Positions 1 to 8,741 of a stretch of DNA of 64,000 nt are shown in pieces. Made by a program: the position numbers and the translations under genes. The notes below the pieces were generated by a model. That model did no database searches, was not told the origin of the DNA, and saw nothing but the letters and a program-made list of their open reading frames with translations. This DNA comes from an uncultured Pelagibacteraceae bacterium (lineage in GTDB: Bacteria > Pseudomonadota > Alphaproteobacteria > Pelagibacterales > Pelagibacteraceae), in contig CACDYR010000002.1 in assembly GCA_902557155.1 (NCBI GenBank), positions 197,025-261,024 of the forward strand, written 5' to 3'. How positions within the stretch are numbered: the first letter of the stretch is position 1; the number at the start of each line of letters is the position of its first letter.

Positions 1-876
1 AACAAAATAAACATGAATTTAAAAAAACAAACAGGTTTTAAAGCAAAATTAATTGAAGCAACTCTTCGTTTGGGAAGAAAAAAACTATTAAATCAAAAAA
101 TGACAATTTCTGAAAAATTACTCAATTTTATAGTTGATAAATTAGTTAGAAAAAAAATAAAAAAACAGTTCGGTGGAAATTTGAAAGCTTTCGTTTCAGG
201 TGGTGGAGCTCTAGACAAAGAAATAGGAGAATTTTTGAATTCTGTAGGGCTGCCTACTCTTCAGGGTTATGGTTTAACAGAAACATCACCTGTAGTAAGT
301 TGCAATCCAATACATAAAATTAAAGTGGAAACTGTGGGACCTCCATTTAAAGGAAATGAAGTTAAAATTGCAGATGATGGAGAAATTTTAGTTAAAGGCG
401 AAAATGTAATGCTAGGATATTGGAACAAAAAAGAAGAAACTGAAAAAGTGATTATAAATGGATGGTTACATACAGGTGATATTGGAGAAATAGATCCAAA
501 AGATGGTTATTTAAAAATTACTGATAGAAAAAAAGATATCATAGTAAGTGCTGGCGGAGATAACATTTCACCTGCTAAAATTGAAAATATGATTACGAAT
601 GAACCAGAGATAGATCAATGTATGGTTTATGGTGATAAAAAAAATTACTTAGTTGCTTTAATTGTTCCTAATAAAGATTTTTTAAATGAAAAAGAAAAAA
701 TAAATAAAGTAATTGAAAAAATAAATAAAAAATTAACTTTATTAGAAAAGATAAAAAAAATTCAATTAATAGATGAAATTTTTTCTATTGAAAATGGTTT
801 AATGACACCAACAATGAAAGTAAAAAGAAAAAAAGTTACAGAAAAATATAAAAATCAGTTAGAAAATCTTTATTAA
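1..876 (+). CDS. long-chain fatty-acid--CoA ligase, AMP-forming (5'-truncated by the window edge)
   Basis: This is the C-terminal part of an ANL-superfamily acyl-CoA synthetase, which activates fatty acids to acyl-CoA through an acyl-adenylate. The frame is open to base 1, so the ATG at 13 is internal and the true start lies outside the window. Visible motifs are the adenylation motif GYGLTETSP, the GWLHTGDIG motif, the hinge DRKKDIIVSAGGDNISP, and a C-terminal MKVKRKKV carrying the probable catalytic lysine. The FVSGGGALDKEI segment fits the long-chain (FadD15-like) branch better than acetyl-CoA synthetase. Chain-length specificity cannot be read from this part. It ends about 200 nt before the next gene, with an AT-rich hairpin in between. 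Confidence 0.88.
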   Translation, partial: NKINMNLKKQTGFKAKLIEATLRLGRKKLLNQKMTISEKLLNFIVDKLVRKKIKKQFGGNLKAFVSGGGALDKEIGEFLNSVGLPTLQGYGLTETSPVVSCNPIHKIKVETVGPPFKGNEVKIADDGEILVKGENVMLGYWNKKEETEKVIINGWLHTGDIGEIDPKDGYLKITDRKKDIIVSAGGDNISPAKIENMITNEPEIDQCMVYGDKKNYLVALIVPNKDFLNEKEKINKVIEKINKKLTLLEKIKKIQLIDEIFSIENGLMTPTMKVKRKKVTEKYKNQLENLY

Positions 877-949
877 ATTATTTAATTAAAATTGTTTATT
901 AACCGCATAAACATTAACTAAATTAATATAAAAAAGTTTTATAAAAATA

Positions 950-985
950 AAAAGTTAAAAAAAATTTTTATAAAATTTAACTTTT
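950..985. other. AT-rich 10-bp inverted repeat downstream of the acyl-CoA ligase
   Basis: AAAAGTTAAA at 950-959 is perfectly repeated inverted at 976-985, with a 16-nt AT-only loop. It could be a weak terminator for the upstream ligase gene. There is only one G-C pair in the stem and no clear U-run, so this is tentative. The rest of the 877-1076 gap holds a candidate promoter and an operator-like palindrome, described separately. Confidence 0.3.
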
Positions 986-995
986 AATTAAAGAA

Positions 996-1024
996 TTGAC
1001 ATAACTTATAGAAAAAAATAAAAA
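996..1024 (+). promoter_or_regulatory. candidate sigma-70 promoter of the lysine-rich miniprotein
   Basis: A perfect TTGACA (996-1001) is followed after 17 nt by TAAAAA (1019-1024), a poor -10 element. A slightly shifted AATATG is another option. It sits upstream of the palindrome and the miniprotein start at 1077. The -35 is convincing; the -10 is an inference. Confidence 0.4.
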
Positions 1025-1027
1025 TAT

Positions 1028-1057
1028 GTTAACAGCGAATCAATTTGATTCGTTTAA
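1028..1057. promoter_or_regulatory. palindrome in the 5' leader of the lysine-rich miniprotein
   Basis: CGAATCAA-T-TTGATTCG (1036-1052) is a perfect 8-bp inverted repeat around one base. The symmetry extends outward imperfectly through GTTAAC and TTTAAC. It lies 24 nt upstream of the start codon, just past the candidate promoter. It could be an operator for a dimeric regulator or an RNA hairpin in the leader. The regulator is unknown. Confidence 0.45.
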
Positions 1058-1076
1058 CTAAAAAAGGGAGCTAAAG

Positions 1077-1169
1077 ATGCCTAAGAAAAGAAAAAAAGCG
1101 GCAAAGAAAACTAAGAAAAAAGCTAAGAAAAAAGCTAAGAAAAAAGCAAAAAAAAGAAGAAGAAAATAG
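1077..1169 (+). CDS. 30-aa lysine-rich basic miniprotein
   Basis: Short open frame that starts at ATG 1077 behind a good ribosome site (GGGAG at about 7 nt spacing) and ends at TAG 1167-1169. The product is almost only Lys, Ala and Arg: MPKKRKKAAKKTKKK, then AKKK repeats, then KKRRRK. It resembles the basic tails of histone-H1-like or nucleoid proteins, so nucleic-acid binding is a fair inference. The DNA holds three exact tandem copies of the 12-mer CTAAGAAAAAAG (1111-1146). A candidate promoter, a leader palindrome and a strong terminator bracket it as a single-gene unit. No family can be named. The alternative is that the region is a non-coding RNA, but the ribosome site and terminator favour a gene. 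Confidence 0.7.
   Translation: MPKKRKKAAKKTKKKAKKKAKKKAKKRRRK
1111..1146 (+). repeat. 12-bp tandem repeat, three copies, inside the miniprotein gene
   Basis: CTAAGAAAAAAG occurs three times in direct tandem (1111-1122, 1123-1134, 1135-1146). The unit is a multiple of three, so gain or loss of copies keeps the frame and changes the number of KKKA units. Confidence 0.9.
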
Positions 1170-1190
1170 TAACTTAGTATTCTTTACAAA

Positions 1191-1233
1191 AAACGCTTCT
1201 CATTACAGTAGTGTGTGAGAGGCGTTTTTTTTT
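1191..1233. terminator. bidirectional intrinsic terminator
   Basis: ACGCTTCTCA (1193-1202) pairs with TGAGAGGCGT (1216-1225), including one G-U pair, and is followed by nine T on the + strand. A-runs on the left give a U-run for the opposite strand. It lies between the miniprotein (+) and the carD stop codon (-), so it can serve both. Confidence 0.85.
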
Positions 1234-2128
1234 ACTCGTCAATTGGTTCGTCGTTATCAGAAATTGGCTCGTCTACAGGTAGTTCACTAGTTGGCGTTTT
1301 TGCAGGTGCCGCTGGTTGAGGCTGTCCACCTAAGTTTCTTTTTAGTGCTTTATCCAATTTTTTTTGAGTATCTTCTAATGATACATTCAAAACAATCTGA
1401 AATTCAGACAAAATTCTTTCATAAGCTTTTTCAAATAATTGTCTTTCACTATAAGACTGGTCAACCATAAGGTCATCACCCTTGTTTAAATCTCTGACAA
1501 CCTCAGCTAATTCATATATTTTTCCAGAAGATATTTTTGCTTCATATTCTTGCGCTCTTCGACTCCACATTGATCTTTTAATTTTTGGTTTACTTTTTAA
1601 AATTGAAATACACTTGTTAACTTGATTAATAGTTGCTAACGGCCTCAAGTGAGACTGCTTGTTTACAGGGACCATTCCGTTAGCTTTGTCTTTTTCAAAT
1701 TTAATAACATACGTTTCAACATCAATTCCACCAATATTGATCTTTTTAAATTCAGTAATTTGCCCTACCCCATGCTTTGGATAAACAACATGATCTTTAA
1801 TTTTGTACTCTCTTTTTTCGGTTTCTTGTTTTTTAACTTTTTTTATTTCAGGTTTAACTTCATTTGTTTTTGAAATCCTTAAATTATCTACTTTAGGTTC
1901 AGCTGTCGTTTCTGTAATTTTAACAGCTTTTTTGGTTTTAGTTAATTTAGGTGTAACTTTTTTGACAACTTTTTTGATTTTTTTTGAAATTATTTTTTTA
2001 GCTTTTTTAGCTTTTTTAGTTTTTTTAGCTTTTACAACTTTCTTTTTAGAAACTTTTTTTTTCACTTTTTTGTCTGTTTTGCCTTTAAAGATTTTCTTTA
2101 AAATATTTTTCGTACTTATTTTGCTCAT
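1232..2128 (-). CDS. carD: CarD-family RNA-polymerase-binding regulator with lysine-rich N-terminal tail
   Basis: CarD/CdnL proteins bind the RNA polymerase beta subunit through a Tudor-like domain and stabilise promoter open complexes. That domain is seen as [13 protein letters not shown] followed by ETYVIKF and MVPVN. The helical DNA-binding C-terminal domain follows ([19 protein letters not shown]-like [22 protein letters not shown]). Before it comes a long Lys/Ala-rich region (for example [12 protein letters not shown]) that standard CarD proteins of about 160-170 aa lack. The C-terminus is Pro-rich and acidic. The ATG at 2128 (MSKISTKN) is chosen. A GTG at 2170 would extend it by 14 residues but deepen the overlap with fdxA, which is already 44 nt. 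It is the last gene of the leftward cluster and ends at the shared terminator. Confidence 0.87.
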   Translation of the reverse strand: MSKISTKNILKKIFKGKTDKKVKKKVSKKKVVKAKKTKKAKKAKKIISKKIKKVVKKVTPKLTKTKKAVKITETTAEPKVDNLRISKTNEVKPEIKKVKKQETEKREYKIKDHVVYPKHGVGQITEFKKINIGGIDVETYVIKFEKDKANGMVPVNKQSHLRPLATINQVNKCISILKSKPKIKRSMWSRRAQEYEAKISSGKIYELAEVVRDLNKGDDLMVDQSYSERQLFEKAYERILSEFQIVLNVSLEDTQKKLDKALKRNLGGQPQPAAPAKTPTSELPVDEPISDNDEPIDE

Positions 2129-2411
2129 TTTTAAATTTCTCGTGATCCGCTGGTGGATCTTTTTTTTCACTTATGTTAGGCCAGATTTCAGAATATTTTT
2201 TATTGATCTCTAACCATTTTTCACTTCCAGGTTCGGTGTCTGCTTTTATGGCATCGACAGGACATTCTGGCTCGCAAACGCCACAATCTATACACTCATC
2301 GGGTTTAATTACAAGCATATTTTTACCTTCGTAAAAGCAATCAACTGGACAGACATCAACACAGTCTGTTAGCTTGCACTTAATACAATTGTCGTTAACG
2401 ATATATGTCAT
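2085..2411 (-). CDS. fdxA: seven-iron ferredoxin (3Fe-4S/4Fe-4S)
   Basis: Small electron carrier of the FdxA type, 108 aa. The N-terminal half holds the cluster ligands [17 protein letters not shown] and [16 protein letters not shown]. The first lacks one cysteine of the standard 4Fe pattern, as usual for the 3Fe-4S site. The C-terminal tail ([14 protein letters not shown]) is typical of proteobacterial FdxA. Its ATG overlaps the TGA of the terB-like gene (ATGA), so translation is probably coupled. Its 3' end overlaps the carD start. The redox partner is not evident here. Confidence 0.93.
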   Translation of the reverse strand: MTYIVNDNCIKCKLTDCVDVCPVDCFYEGKNMLVIKPDECIDCGVCEPECPVDAIKADTEPGSEKWLEINKKYSEIWPNISEKKDPPADHEKFKNEQNKYEKYFKENL

Positions 2412-2818
2412 TCTAAATTTTGTTTAATTTTTTCTTTAATATCGCCCATTGTTTTATTGTCAATGTAAAGTAAACCCGCAAGTCGTCTCATTAAATTAGT
2501 TTCATATATGTCAGCATCTTTGTTTGAATAGATTATGGACCACAAAGCCTCAATAATTTTAATTTTATCTTTCTCGGGCAACCCCTTTACTTCTCGAGTA
2601 AAGTCTAAAATTTGATTTGAGCTTTCTTCAATTTTTTTTGCTTCTTCAATTGTTTTAGAAACATTTTCATTTTCTATACCTAGCTCATTAAGTGTTCTTT
2701 TAATAATTTCTTCCTCTTTATGTGTATAGTTCTCATCTATTTTTGCAGCATGAATTAATAAAGCACAAACTTTTGTGAGAAAATTATTATTTTTTGTTTC
2801 TTCTTTTTTAAAAAACAT
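2408..2818 (-). CDS. TerB-like helical protein
   Basis: 136-aa all-helical protein that resembles the TerB/DjlA N-terminal domain family (tellurite-resistance TerB-like). Features are an N-terminal helix with [21 protein letters not shown], where acidic residues could bind metal, and later [17 protein letters not shown], the second half of the TerB repeat. The family is widespread and its function outside ter operons is not settled. It lies one base after the helicase gene and is coupled to fdxA by ATGA, so it belongs to the same transcript. Confidence 0.75.
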   Translation of the reverse strand: MFFKKEETKNNNFLTKVCALLIHAAKIDENYTHKEEEIIKRTLNELGIENENVSKTIEEAKKIEESSNQILDFTREVKGLPEKDKIKIIEALWSIIYSNKDADIYETNLMRRLAGLLYIDNKTMGDIKEKIKQNLE

Positions 2819-2819
2819 T

Positions 2820-5300
2820 TTAATTTAAATTTAAATTCTTTAATATTTTAAACGGATTTTCGTTTGAGATCTTCTTTGTTGTAATTTTTTTAAATTTCTT
2901 ATTAGGACTATATTTAAAAAATGTTTCATTTTCTTTTTCAAATATTTTATAATTCATTTTTTGAAGTAATTTTTTGAAATTATCTTTACTACATCCTAAA
3001 AGATTTAACATTTCTGGAGTTAATTTTATTTCAGAATTTTCCTTTGAACTAGAATTTATTATTAATACAAATAATCTTTCCAAAATATCAATTCTTACGA
3101 AAAAATTATCAAATCTTTCAAATCCACACAAAAGCATAAAGTTTTTATTTTTTATTTCTTTATCGTCTAAAAAATTCAAACCAAAGGTAGGTGGTTTTAA
3201 ATTATGAAATTTTTGATAAAAATTTTTCCACAATAATGTTCGCAAAGATACTGCTTCTGGTTTAATTAATTGATAAAGGAAAACATGATATCTCCCAAAC
3301 TTTACTCCTAAGTCTCTTAGAATTTTTCTTTCATTTTGTTCTAAGTTTTTTAGGTATTCAGAAACTTGATCTCGCTTTAATACTCCATTATTTTCATAGA
3401 GTTGGTATGCTAGTGCTTTAATTGAGGAATTATTTTCTTTTATATTTTTTAAATCAATTAAACTTTTAAGAACGTTATTTATTTTTGAATGTATCCATTT
3501 ATTAACATAGTCATTTAATTTCTGTTTAGTATTTTGTTCAATGATATCATCAACGATTAAATCAAAATTAGGATTTAAATAATCATTACCCGTTGTTAAT
3601 TTGGCAATTGGGAAATCATTCCAGTAAATTTTAAAATCTTCATTTAAATTAATTAATCCCGTATCAATTATTGATTTAACACGTTTTTCTAATTCCGGAC
3701 CAATAGTTTGTCTTGCAGCTTTTTTTAAAGATTTAATATCAGTTTCCAAAGCACCTTTTTTTAAATCTAGTTCTAATTTTAGCCCTTTTATCTTTCCGAT
3801 GAATTGATCGTCAATTTTAACATCATTGTTTTGCAAAATTTCAGTTTTAAATTCCATATCTTGTTTTAAACCTCTAGCGAGCACGCTTGCTCTTTTGTCA
3901 ATAAAAGTTTTAGTAAGTTCTTCATGTAATCTGTCTGAAAGTCTATCTTCTAAGTGTTTAGTTTTTTCAATCCAATAACTTTGATTTTCTACCCAATTAT
4001 TTTTATTCGAAACATATGACCAAGTTCTGACATTTGCAATTCTATTTGATAAAGAATCTACATTTCCATCTAATTTATCTAGTTTCATGAGCTGTAATCT
4101 CATATAATCTTCAGAAATTAGTCCTTTTTTGCTAGTTAAAAATTTAAATACATTTCCTATAACTTCAAAATGATTTCCATAAGTTTTTTTTACAAAATCA
4201 GGTATTTGGCAACATTCCCACAAGAGCATTAAAGTTTTCTTATCAAATTCTTTATTTAAAATTTTTTGATCTTTTAAAAAATATTTAAGTGCTTTTTCAT
4301 CCTCACATTCATGAATTTTTCTTAGCCATTCCACCTGAGGTTTTTCCTCTAAACTTTTAATTAAACTAATTGGGTTATTGAAATTAAGATTTGAATTTCT
4401 CCAAAACAAAGTTCTTATTTCTTCAAATTTATGATTTTCTAATAATTCTACCTCTTCTGGAGATATTTCTTTACAATCACCAGTAATACCAAAACTTCCA
4501 TCGTTAAGGTACCTGCCAGCTCTACCGGCTATTTGACCTATTTCAGATAAATTTAATCTTCTTAATTTTTTTCCATCAAATTTCTTAACATTTGAAAAAT
4601 AAACAAAATCTAAATCCATGTTTATTCCCATCCCAATTGCATCTGTTGCAACTAGGAAATCAACATCCCCAGATTGATATAATTCAACTTGAGCATTTCT
4701 TGTTTTTGGACTTAGTGATCCCATTACAATAGCGGCACCACCCTTTTGTCTTCTTATTAACTCAGCAATGGCGTAAACCTCTTCTGCTGAAAACGCAATG
4801 ATTGCTGTTTTTCTGTCAATTCTTGATACTTTTTTATGACCAGCGTAGGTAAGTTTAGATAGTCTTTCTCTATTTATAAATTCAATATCTCCATCTAATT
4901 TTGAAATAATATTTTTAATGGTACTTGAGCCCATTAGCATTGTAAGTTTTTCCCCCCTCATATTTAAAAGTCTATCAGTAAAAATATGACCTCTTTCATG
5001 ATCAGAGCACATTTGAATCTCGTCTACGCCAACAAACTCAAGATGTTTGTCAATTGGCATAGACTCCACTGTGCATAAAAAATATCTTGCATTAGATGGG
5101 ATTATTTTTTCTTCTCCAGTTATAAGTGCAACTTTATCTAAACTTATTTTCTTGATTACTTTGTCATATACTTCTCTTGCAAGTAATCTAAGTGGAAATC
5201 CAATCATGCCACTCTCAAAAGAAAGCATGGTTTCGATAGCAAGATAGGTTTTGCCTGTATTTGTAGGACCGAGAACAGCTGTAATTTTATTTTTAGTCAT
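2820..5300 (-). CDS. Suv3-type RNA helicase
   Basis: 826-aa superfamily-2 helicase of the Suv3 type, the family of the mitochondrial degradosome helicase and its alphaproteobacterial relatives. Motif I is GPTNTGKT (residues 11-18), motif II is DEIQ (93-96), and motif VI is IGQIAGRAGRY near residue 260. The GFPLRLLAREVY segment is typical of Suv3. A long Lys-rich C-terminal half without recognised catalytic motifs follows. Its role is probably RNA unwinding in turnover; this is inferred from family only. It is the first gene of the leftward cluster helicase > terB-like > fdxA > carD. The 173 nt upstream, shared with the divergent acetoacetyl-CoA synthetase gene, must hold its promoter. Confidence 0.87.
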   Translation of the reverse strand: MTKNKITAVLGPTNTGKTYLAIETMLSFESGMIGFPLRLLAREVYDKVIKKISLDKVALITGEEKIIPSNARYFLCTVESMPIDKHLEFVGVDEIQMCSDHERGHIFTDRLLNMRGEKLTMLMGSSTIKNIISKLDGDIEFINRERLSKLTYAGHKKVSRIDRKTAIIAFSAEEVYAIAELIRRQKGGAAIVMGSLSPKTRNAQVELYQSGDVDFLVATDAIGMGINMDLDFVYFSNVKKFDGKKLRRLNLSEIGQIAGRAGRYLNDGSFGITGDCKEISPEEVELLENHKFEEIRTLFWRNSNLNFNNPISLIKSLEEKPQVEWLRKIHECEDEKALKYFLKDQKILNKEFDKKTLMLLWECCQIPDFVKKTYGNHFEVIGNVFKFLTSKKGLISEDYMRLQLMKLDKLDGNVDSLSNRIANVRTWSYVSNKNNWVENQSYWIEKTKHLEDRLSDRLHEELTKTFIDKRASVLARGLKQDMEFKTEILQNNDVKIDDQFIGKIKGLKLELDLKKGALETDIKSLKKAARQTIGPELEKRVKSIIDTGLINLNEDFKIYWNDFPIAKLTTGNDYLNPNFDLIVDDIIEQNTKQKLNDYVNKWIHSKINNVLKSLIDLKNIKENNSSIKALAYQLYENNGVLKRDQVSEYLKNLEQNERKILRDLGVKFGRYHVFLYQLIKPEAVSLRTLLWKNFYQKFHNLKPPTFGLNFLDDKEIKNKNFMLLCGFERFDNFFVRIDILERLFVLIINSSSKENSEIKLTPEMLNLLGCSKDNFKKLLQKMNYKIFEKENETFFKYSPNKKFKKITTKKISNENPFKILKNLNLN

Positions 5301-5473
5301 TTCTATCTTTTGTGCTTCTTTTTTTTTACCTACCAGATATTGTTACTGCTAAAGAACAAAAATAGACTAAAACATGACCGAATCGGAGGGTAAAAAGTTC
5401 TCATTTTCTTTTAAATGTTAGTGAGATTATCATAAATAAGATTAATTCTATAACAGTAATTTAATTTAATAAA

Positions 5474-7435
5474 ATGAGTAAAAAACTTTGGCAACCTTCT
5501 CTAATTGTAAAAAAAAATTCGAATTTATTTGCTTTTGAAAATTACATTTCAAAAAAATTAAAAATAAAATTTAATAGAAATTATAAAAAATTATTAAATT
5601 GGAGTATTAAAAATTCACCTGAGTTTTGGAGTAGATTTTGGGATTTTAGTAAAATAAAGGGATTTAAAAGTAATAAAAATCTCAGAAAATCAAAGACTTT
5701 TTATAAAAATTTATTTTTACCAGGTAGCAGACTAAATTTTGGTGAAAATTTATTATCTAAAAACAACAATGAAAAAGCAGTAACCTTTATTAGTGAAAAT
5801 GGATTTAGAGAAGAAAGATCATGGAGACAATTAAATTTAAATACTAATAAAATTACAAAGTTTCTAAAAAAAATAAATATTAAAAAAGGAGATAGAGTAG
5901 CTGCATATATGCCAAATACTATTGAAACTGTTGAAGCATTCATTGCTACAACTTCTTTGGGAGGTATTTGGTCTTCTTGTAGTCCTGATTTTGGATCTAA
6001 AGGTGTTATAGAAAGATTTTCTCAAATTAATCCAAAAGTTTTATTCATTACTGATCAGTATTTTTATAATGGAAAAAAAATAGATATTTTAAATAGACTT
6101 CCAGAGATTTTAAAATTAATCCCATCAATTAAAAGTGTTGTAATTAGTAACTATCCTGGAAAAAAGTTTATTAAAAATAAATATAAATTTAAAAAAATTA
6201 ATTTATTTAAATGGAATGAATTAATGCAAACTAATACTGAAAAAATTGATTTCAAAAGATTTGATTTTGAAACAGAGTTAGCAATATTATATTCAAGTGG
6301 AACTACTGGAAAACCTAAATGCATTTGTCATCGATCTGGTGGTGTTTTAATCCAGCATATGAAGGAACATCAATTACATTGTAATATTAAAGAAAATGAT
6401 AACGTTTTTTATTTTACCACATGTGGATGGATGATGTGGAATTGGTTGGTTAGTTCATTAGCATCGAGGGCATCTATTGTTCTTTTTGATGGATCTCCAA
6501 TGTTTAAATCATCCGATTTACTTTTGAAAATAGCACAAAGAGAAAAAATAACTTTATTCGGAATAAGTGCAAAGTATGTAGATGCTTTAAGAAAATTTAA
6601 ACCAAAATTAAAATATAAATTTAAACTAAATAAACTAAGAACAATTTGTTCAACTGGCTCACCTCTTTCAGAAGAAAGTTTCAAATATGTTTATAAGCAT
6701 ATTAAAAAAAATGTACACTTGTCATCTATTTCTGGTGGTACCGATATTGTTTCGTGCTTTGTGTTAGGAAATTTATATCAGCCAGTAAATATAGGAGAAA
6801 TACAAAACAATGGTTTGGCTTTAGATGTAGATGTTTTAAGTGATAAAGGGAAGTCTTTAAAAAATAGTAAAGGAGAACTTGTCTGTAAAAATCCTTTTCC
6901 ATCAATGCCTTTAAAGTTTTGGAATGATAAAAATGATATTAAATTTAAGAGTGCTTATTTTAATAGATTTAAAAACATATGGCACCATGGAGATTACGCA
7001 GAGATAAAAAATAGTGGTGGATATATAATTCATGGAAGATCAGATACCACCTTAAATCCAGGAGGTGTAAGACTTGGAACAGCAGAGATATATTCAGAAG
7101 TTGAAAAGTTTAAAGAAATAAAAGAGTCTATTGTTGTAGGACAATCATGGGATAATGATGTTAGAATAGTTTTATTTATTGTAATGAGCAAAAATTATTC
7201 ATTAACAGCAGAATTAATTAACAAAATTAAATTACAAATAAAAAAAAATGCATCTCCTAGACATGTTCCAAGTAAAATTATTGTTGTAAAAGATATACCT
7301 CGAACAAAAAGTGGCAAAATAGTTGAACTTGCAGTTAAAAGTAAGATAGAAGGAAGTCAAATTAAAAACATTGAAGCTTTAGCAAATCCCGAAGCTCTTG
7401 AACAATTTAATAATTTAAAAGAATTGAGCAATTAA
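5474..7435 (+). CDS. acetoacetyl-CoA synthetase
   Basis: 653-aa AMP-forming ligase that makes acetoacetyl-CoA from acetoacetate, ATP and CoA. The length and the N-terminal LWQPS start match acetoacetate-CoA ligases rather than acetyl-CoA synthetase. Motifs include the P-loop YSSGTTGKPKCI, FYFTTCGWMMWN, SGGTDIVSCF, the HGRSDTTLNPGGVR hinge and the C-terminal PRTKSGKIVE lysine. The product can be cleaved by a thiolase such as the one at 12.8 kb, which would feed ketone bodies into acetyl-CoA. Its stop codon is followed without a gap by the aminotransferase ATG, so the two are likely cotranscribed. Confidence 0.92.
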   Translation: MSKKLWQPSLIVKKNSNLFAFENYISKKLKIKFNRNYKKLLNWSIKNSPEFWSRFWDFSKIKGFKSNKNLRKSKTFYKNLFLPGSRLNFGENLLSKNNNEKAVTFISENGFREERSWRQLNLNTNKITKFLKKINIKKGDRVAAYMPNTIETVEAFIATTSLGGIWSSCSPDFGSKGVIERFSQINPKVLFITDQYFYNGKKIDILNRLPEILKLIPSIKSVVISNYPGKKFIKNKYKFKKINLFKWNELMQTNTEKIDFKRFDFETELAILYSSGTTGKPKCICHRSGGVLIQHMKEHQLHCNIKENDNVFYFTTCGWMMWNWLVSSLASRASIVLFDGSPMFKSSDLLLKIAQREKITLFGISAKYVDALRKFKPKLKYKFKLNKLRTICSTGSPLSEESFKYVYKHIKKNVHLSSISGGTDIVSCFVLGNLYQPVNIGEIQNNGLALDVDVLSDKGKSLKNSKGELVCKNPFPSMPLKFWNDKNDIKFKSAYFNRFKNIWHHGDYAEIKNSGGYIIHGRSDTTLNPGGVRLGTAEIYSEVEKFKEIKESIVVGQSWDNDVRIVLFIVMSKNYSLTAELINKIKLQIKKNASPRHVPSKIIVVKDIPRTKSGKIVELAVKSKIEGSQIKNIEALANPEALEQFNNLKELSN

Positions 7436-8662
7436 ATGTTAAAAAATTTTGTCAAAGACCTGAAGCCCTCATCTACTCTTGCAATTAATGAAACTTCAAA
7501 ACAATTAGAACAACAAGGAAAAAAAATCTTTAAATTTGGTTTTGGACAATCACCATTTAAAGTACCTGAGGATGTAGTTGAAGAATTAAAAAGTAATGCC
7601 TATCAAAACAAATATTTACCCATGCAGGGCCTTGAGGAATTAAGGGAAGCTGTAGCGAAATATTCATCTAAAAAGAAAAATTATAACTACAAAGCTAACA
7701 ATGTAATTATTGGACCAGGATCTAAAGAATTAATGTTTTTATTACATGTAATTTTTGATGGTGAAATTATATTGCCAGCACCCAGTTGGGTTTCATATGC
7801 ACCACAAGCTATTTTAGGGAGAAATAAAATTCAAATTCTCCAAACAGAAAGAGAAAACAACTGGTTTCCTACTGGAGCACAAATTGAGAAAATCATATCA
7901 AAAGATAAATATAAAAATTATTTATTATTTTTAAATTCACCGAACAATCCTTCTGGACAGGTTTGTAATAAATTAGATGAAATTTCAGAAATTGCCAAAA
8001 AGTATAATCTTATAATATTATCAGATGAAATATACTCAGAATTAACATTTTCGAAAAATTTTAAATCTATCTCAAGTTATTGTCCTGAAAAAACTATTAT
8101 TAGTACTGGACTTAGTAAATGGTGTGGTGCAGGAGGATGGAGACTTGGTTATTTTATAATTCCAGATGAATTGAATAATATAAAAAATATGATCAATGTA
8201 TTAGCTAGTGAAACTTTTTCTGCTGTGAGCGCACCTATTCAGTATGCAGCAATCAAAGCTTACGAAAATGATCATTCAAATTATATTACAAAATCAGTAA
8301 ATATTTTAAGTGCAGTTGGTAAATATGTTTTTTCAAATTTGAAATCAAATAAGGTATTGATTAATGAACCTCATGGAGGATTTTATTTAATGCCAGAATT
8401 TTTAAATAACAAATTTAAAACTTCATCAGAAATGTGTAAGGATATATTAAATAATACTGGAGTTGCTTTATTACCAGGTTCTGATTTTGGGTTTAATCCA
8501 GATAAAATGTTAGCAAGGTTAAGTTTTACAGATTTTGATGGACAAGAGTTTATGAACAATATTGATGAAACAAAAAAAATTGATGAAAATTTAATTAATA
8601 AGTTTGCGCCAAAAGTAGTAGAAGGTGTCAATAAACTAAAGAATTGGTCAGAAAACTTATAA
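7436..8662 (+). CDS. PLP-dependent aminotransferase, class I/II (aspartate aminotransferase-like)
   Basis: 408-aa fold-type-I aminotransferase. The Schiff-base lysine is K228 in STGLSKWCGAGGWRLGYF. The cofactor pocket shows NSPNNPSGQV and ILSDEIYSEL. The C-terminal half has the small-domain arginine region (MLARLSFTDFDG). The sequence resembles generic aspartate/aromatic aminotransferases of subgroup I-alpha; the substrate cannot be fixed. It starts directly on the stop of the acetoacetyl-CoA synthetase gene with no intergenic base. That implies translational coupling but gives no clear pathway link. Confidence 0.87.
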   Translation: MLKNFVKDLKPSSTLAINETSKQLEQQGKKIFKFGFGQSPFKVPEDVVEELKSNAYQNKYLPMQGLEELREAVAKYSSKKKNYNYKANNVIIGPGSKELMFLLHVIFDGEIILPAPSWVSYAPQAILGRNKIQILQTERENNWFPTGAQIEKIISKDKYKNYLLFLNSPNNPSGQVCNKLDEISEIAKKYNLIILSDEIYSELTFSKNFKSISSYCPEKTIISTGLSKWCGAGGWRLGYFIIPDELNNIKNMINVLASETFSAVSAPIQYAAIKAYENDHSNYITKSVNILSAVGKYVFSNLKSNKVLINEPHGGFYLMPEFLNNKFKTSSEMCKDILNNTGVALLPGSDFGFNPDKMLARLSFTDFDGQEFMNNIDETKKIDENLINKFAPKVVEGVNKLKNWSENL

Positions 8663-8741
8663 AATCACTCTGTACACCTACGATTATTTTTTGTTAGAAT
8701 AAAGTTATAAAAATAACGACATATAAATAGAGGGGTAAACA

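Noticed and set aside
1649..2213. Open frames on the + strand opposite carD, rich in Phe and Leu
   Set aside because: They are the complement of the Lys/Ala-rich coding sequence (TTT for AAA) with no ribosome site; the minus-strand CarD homology is clear.
5374..5421. 15-codon frame in the gap before the acetoacetyl-CoA synthetase gene
   Set aside because: Very short, no ribosome site, no run of regulatory codons and no attenuator hairpin after it.
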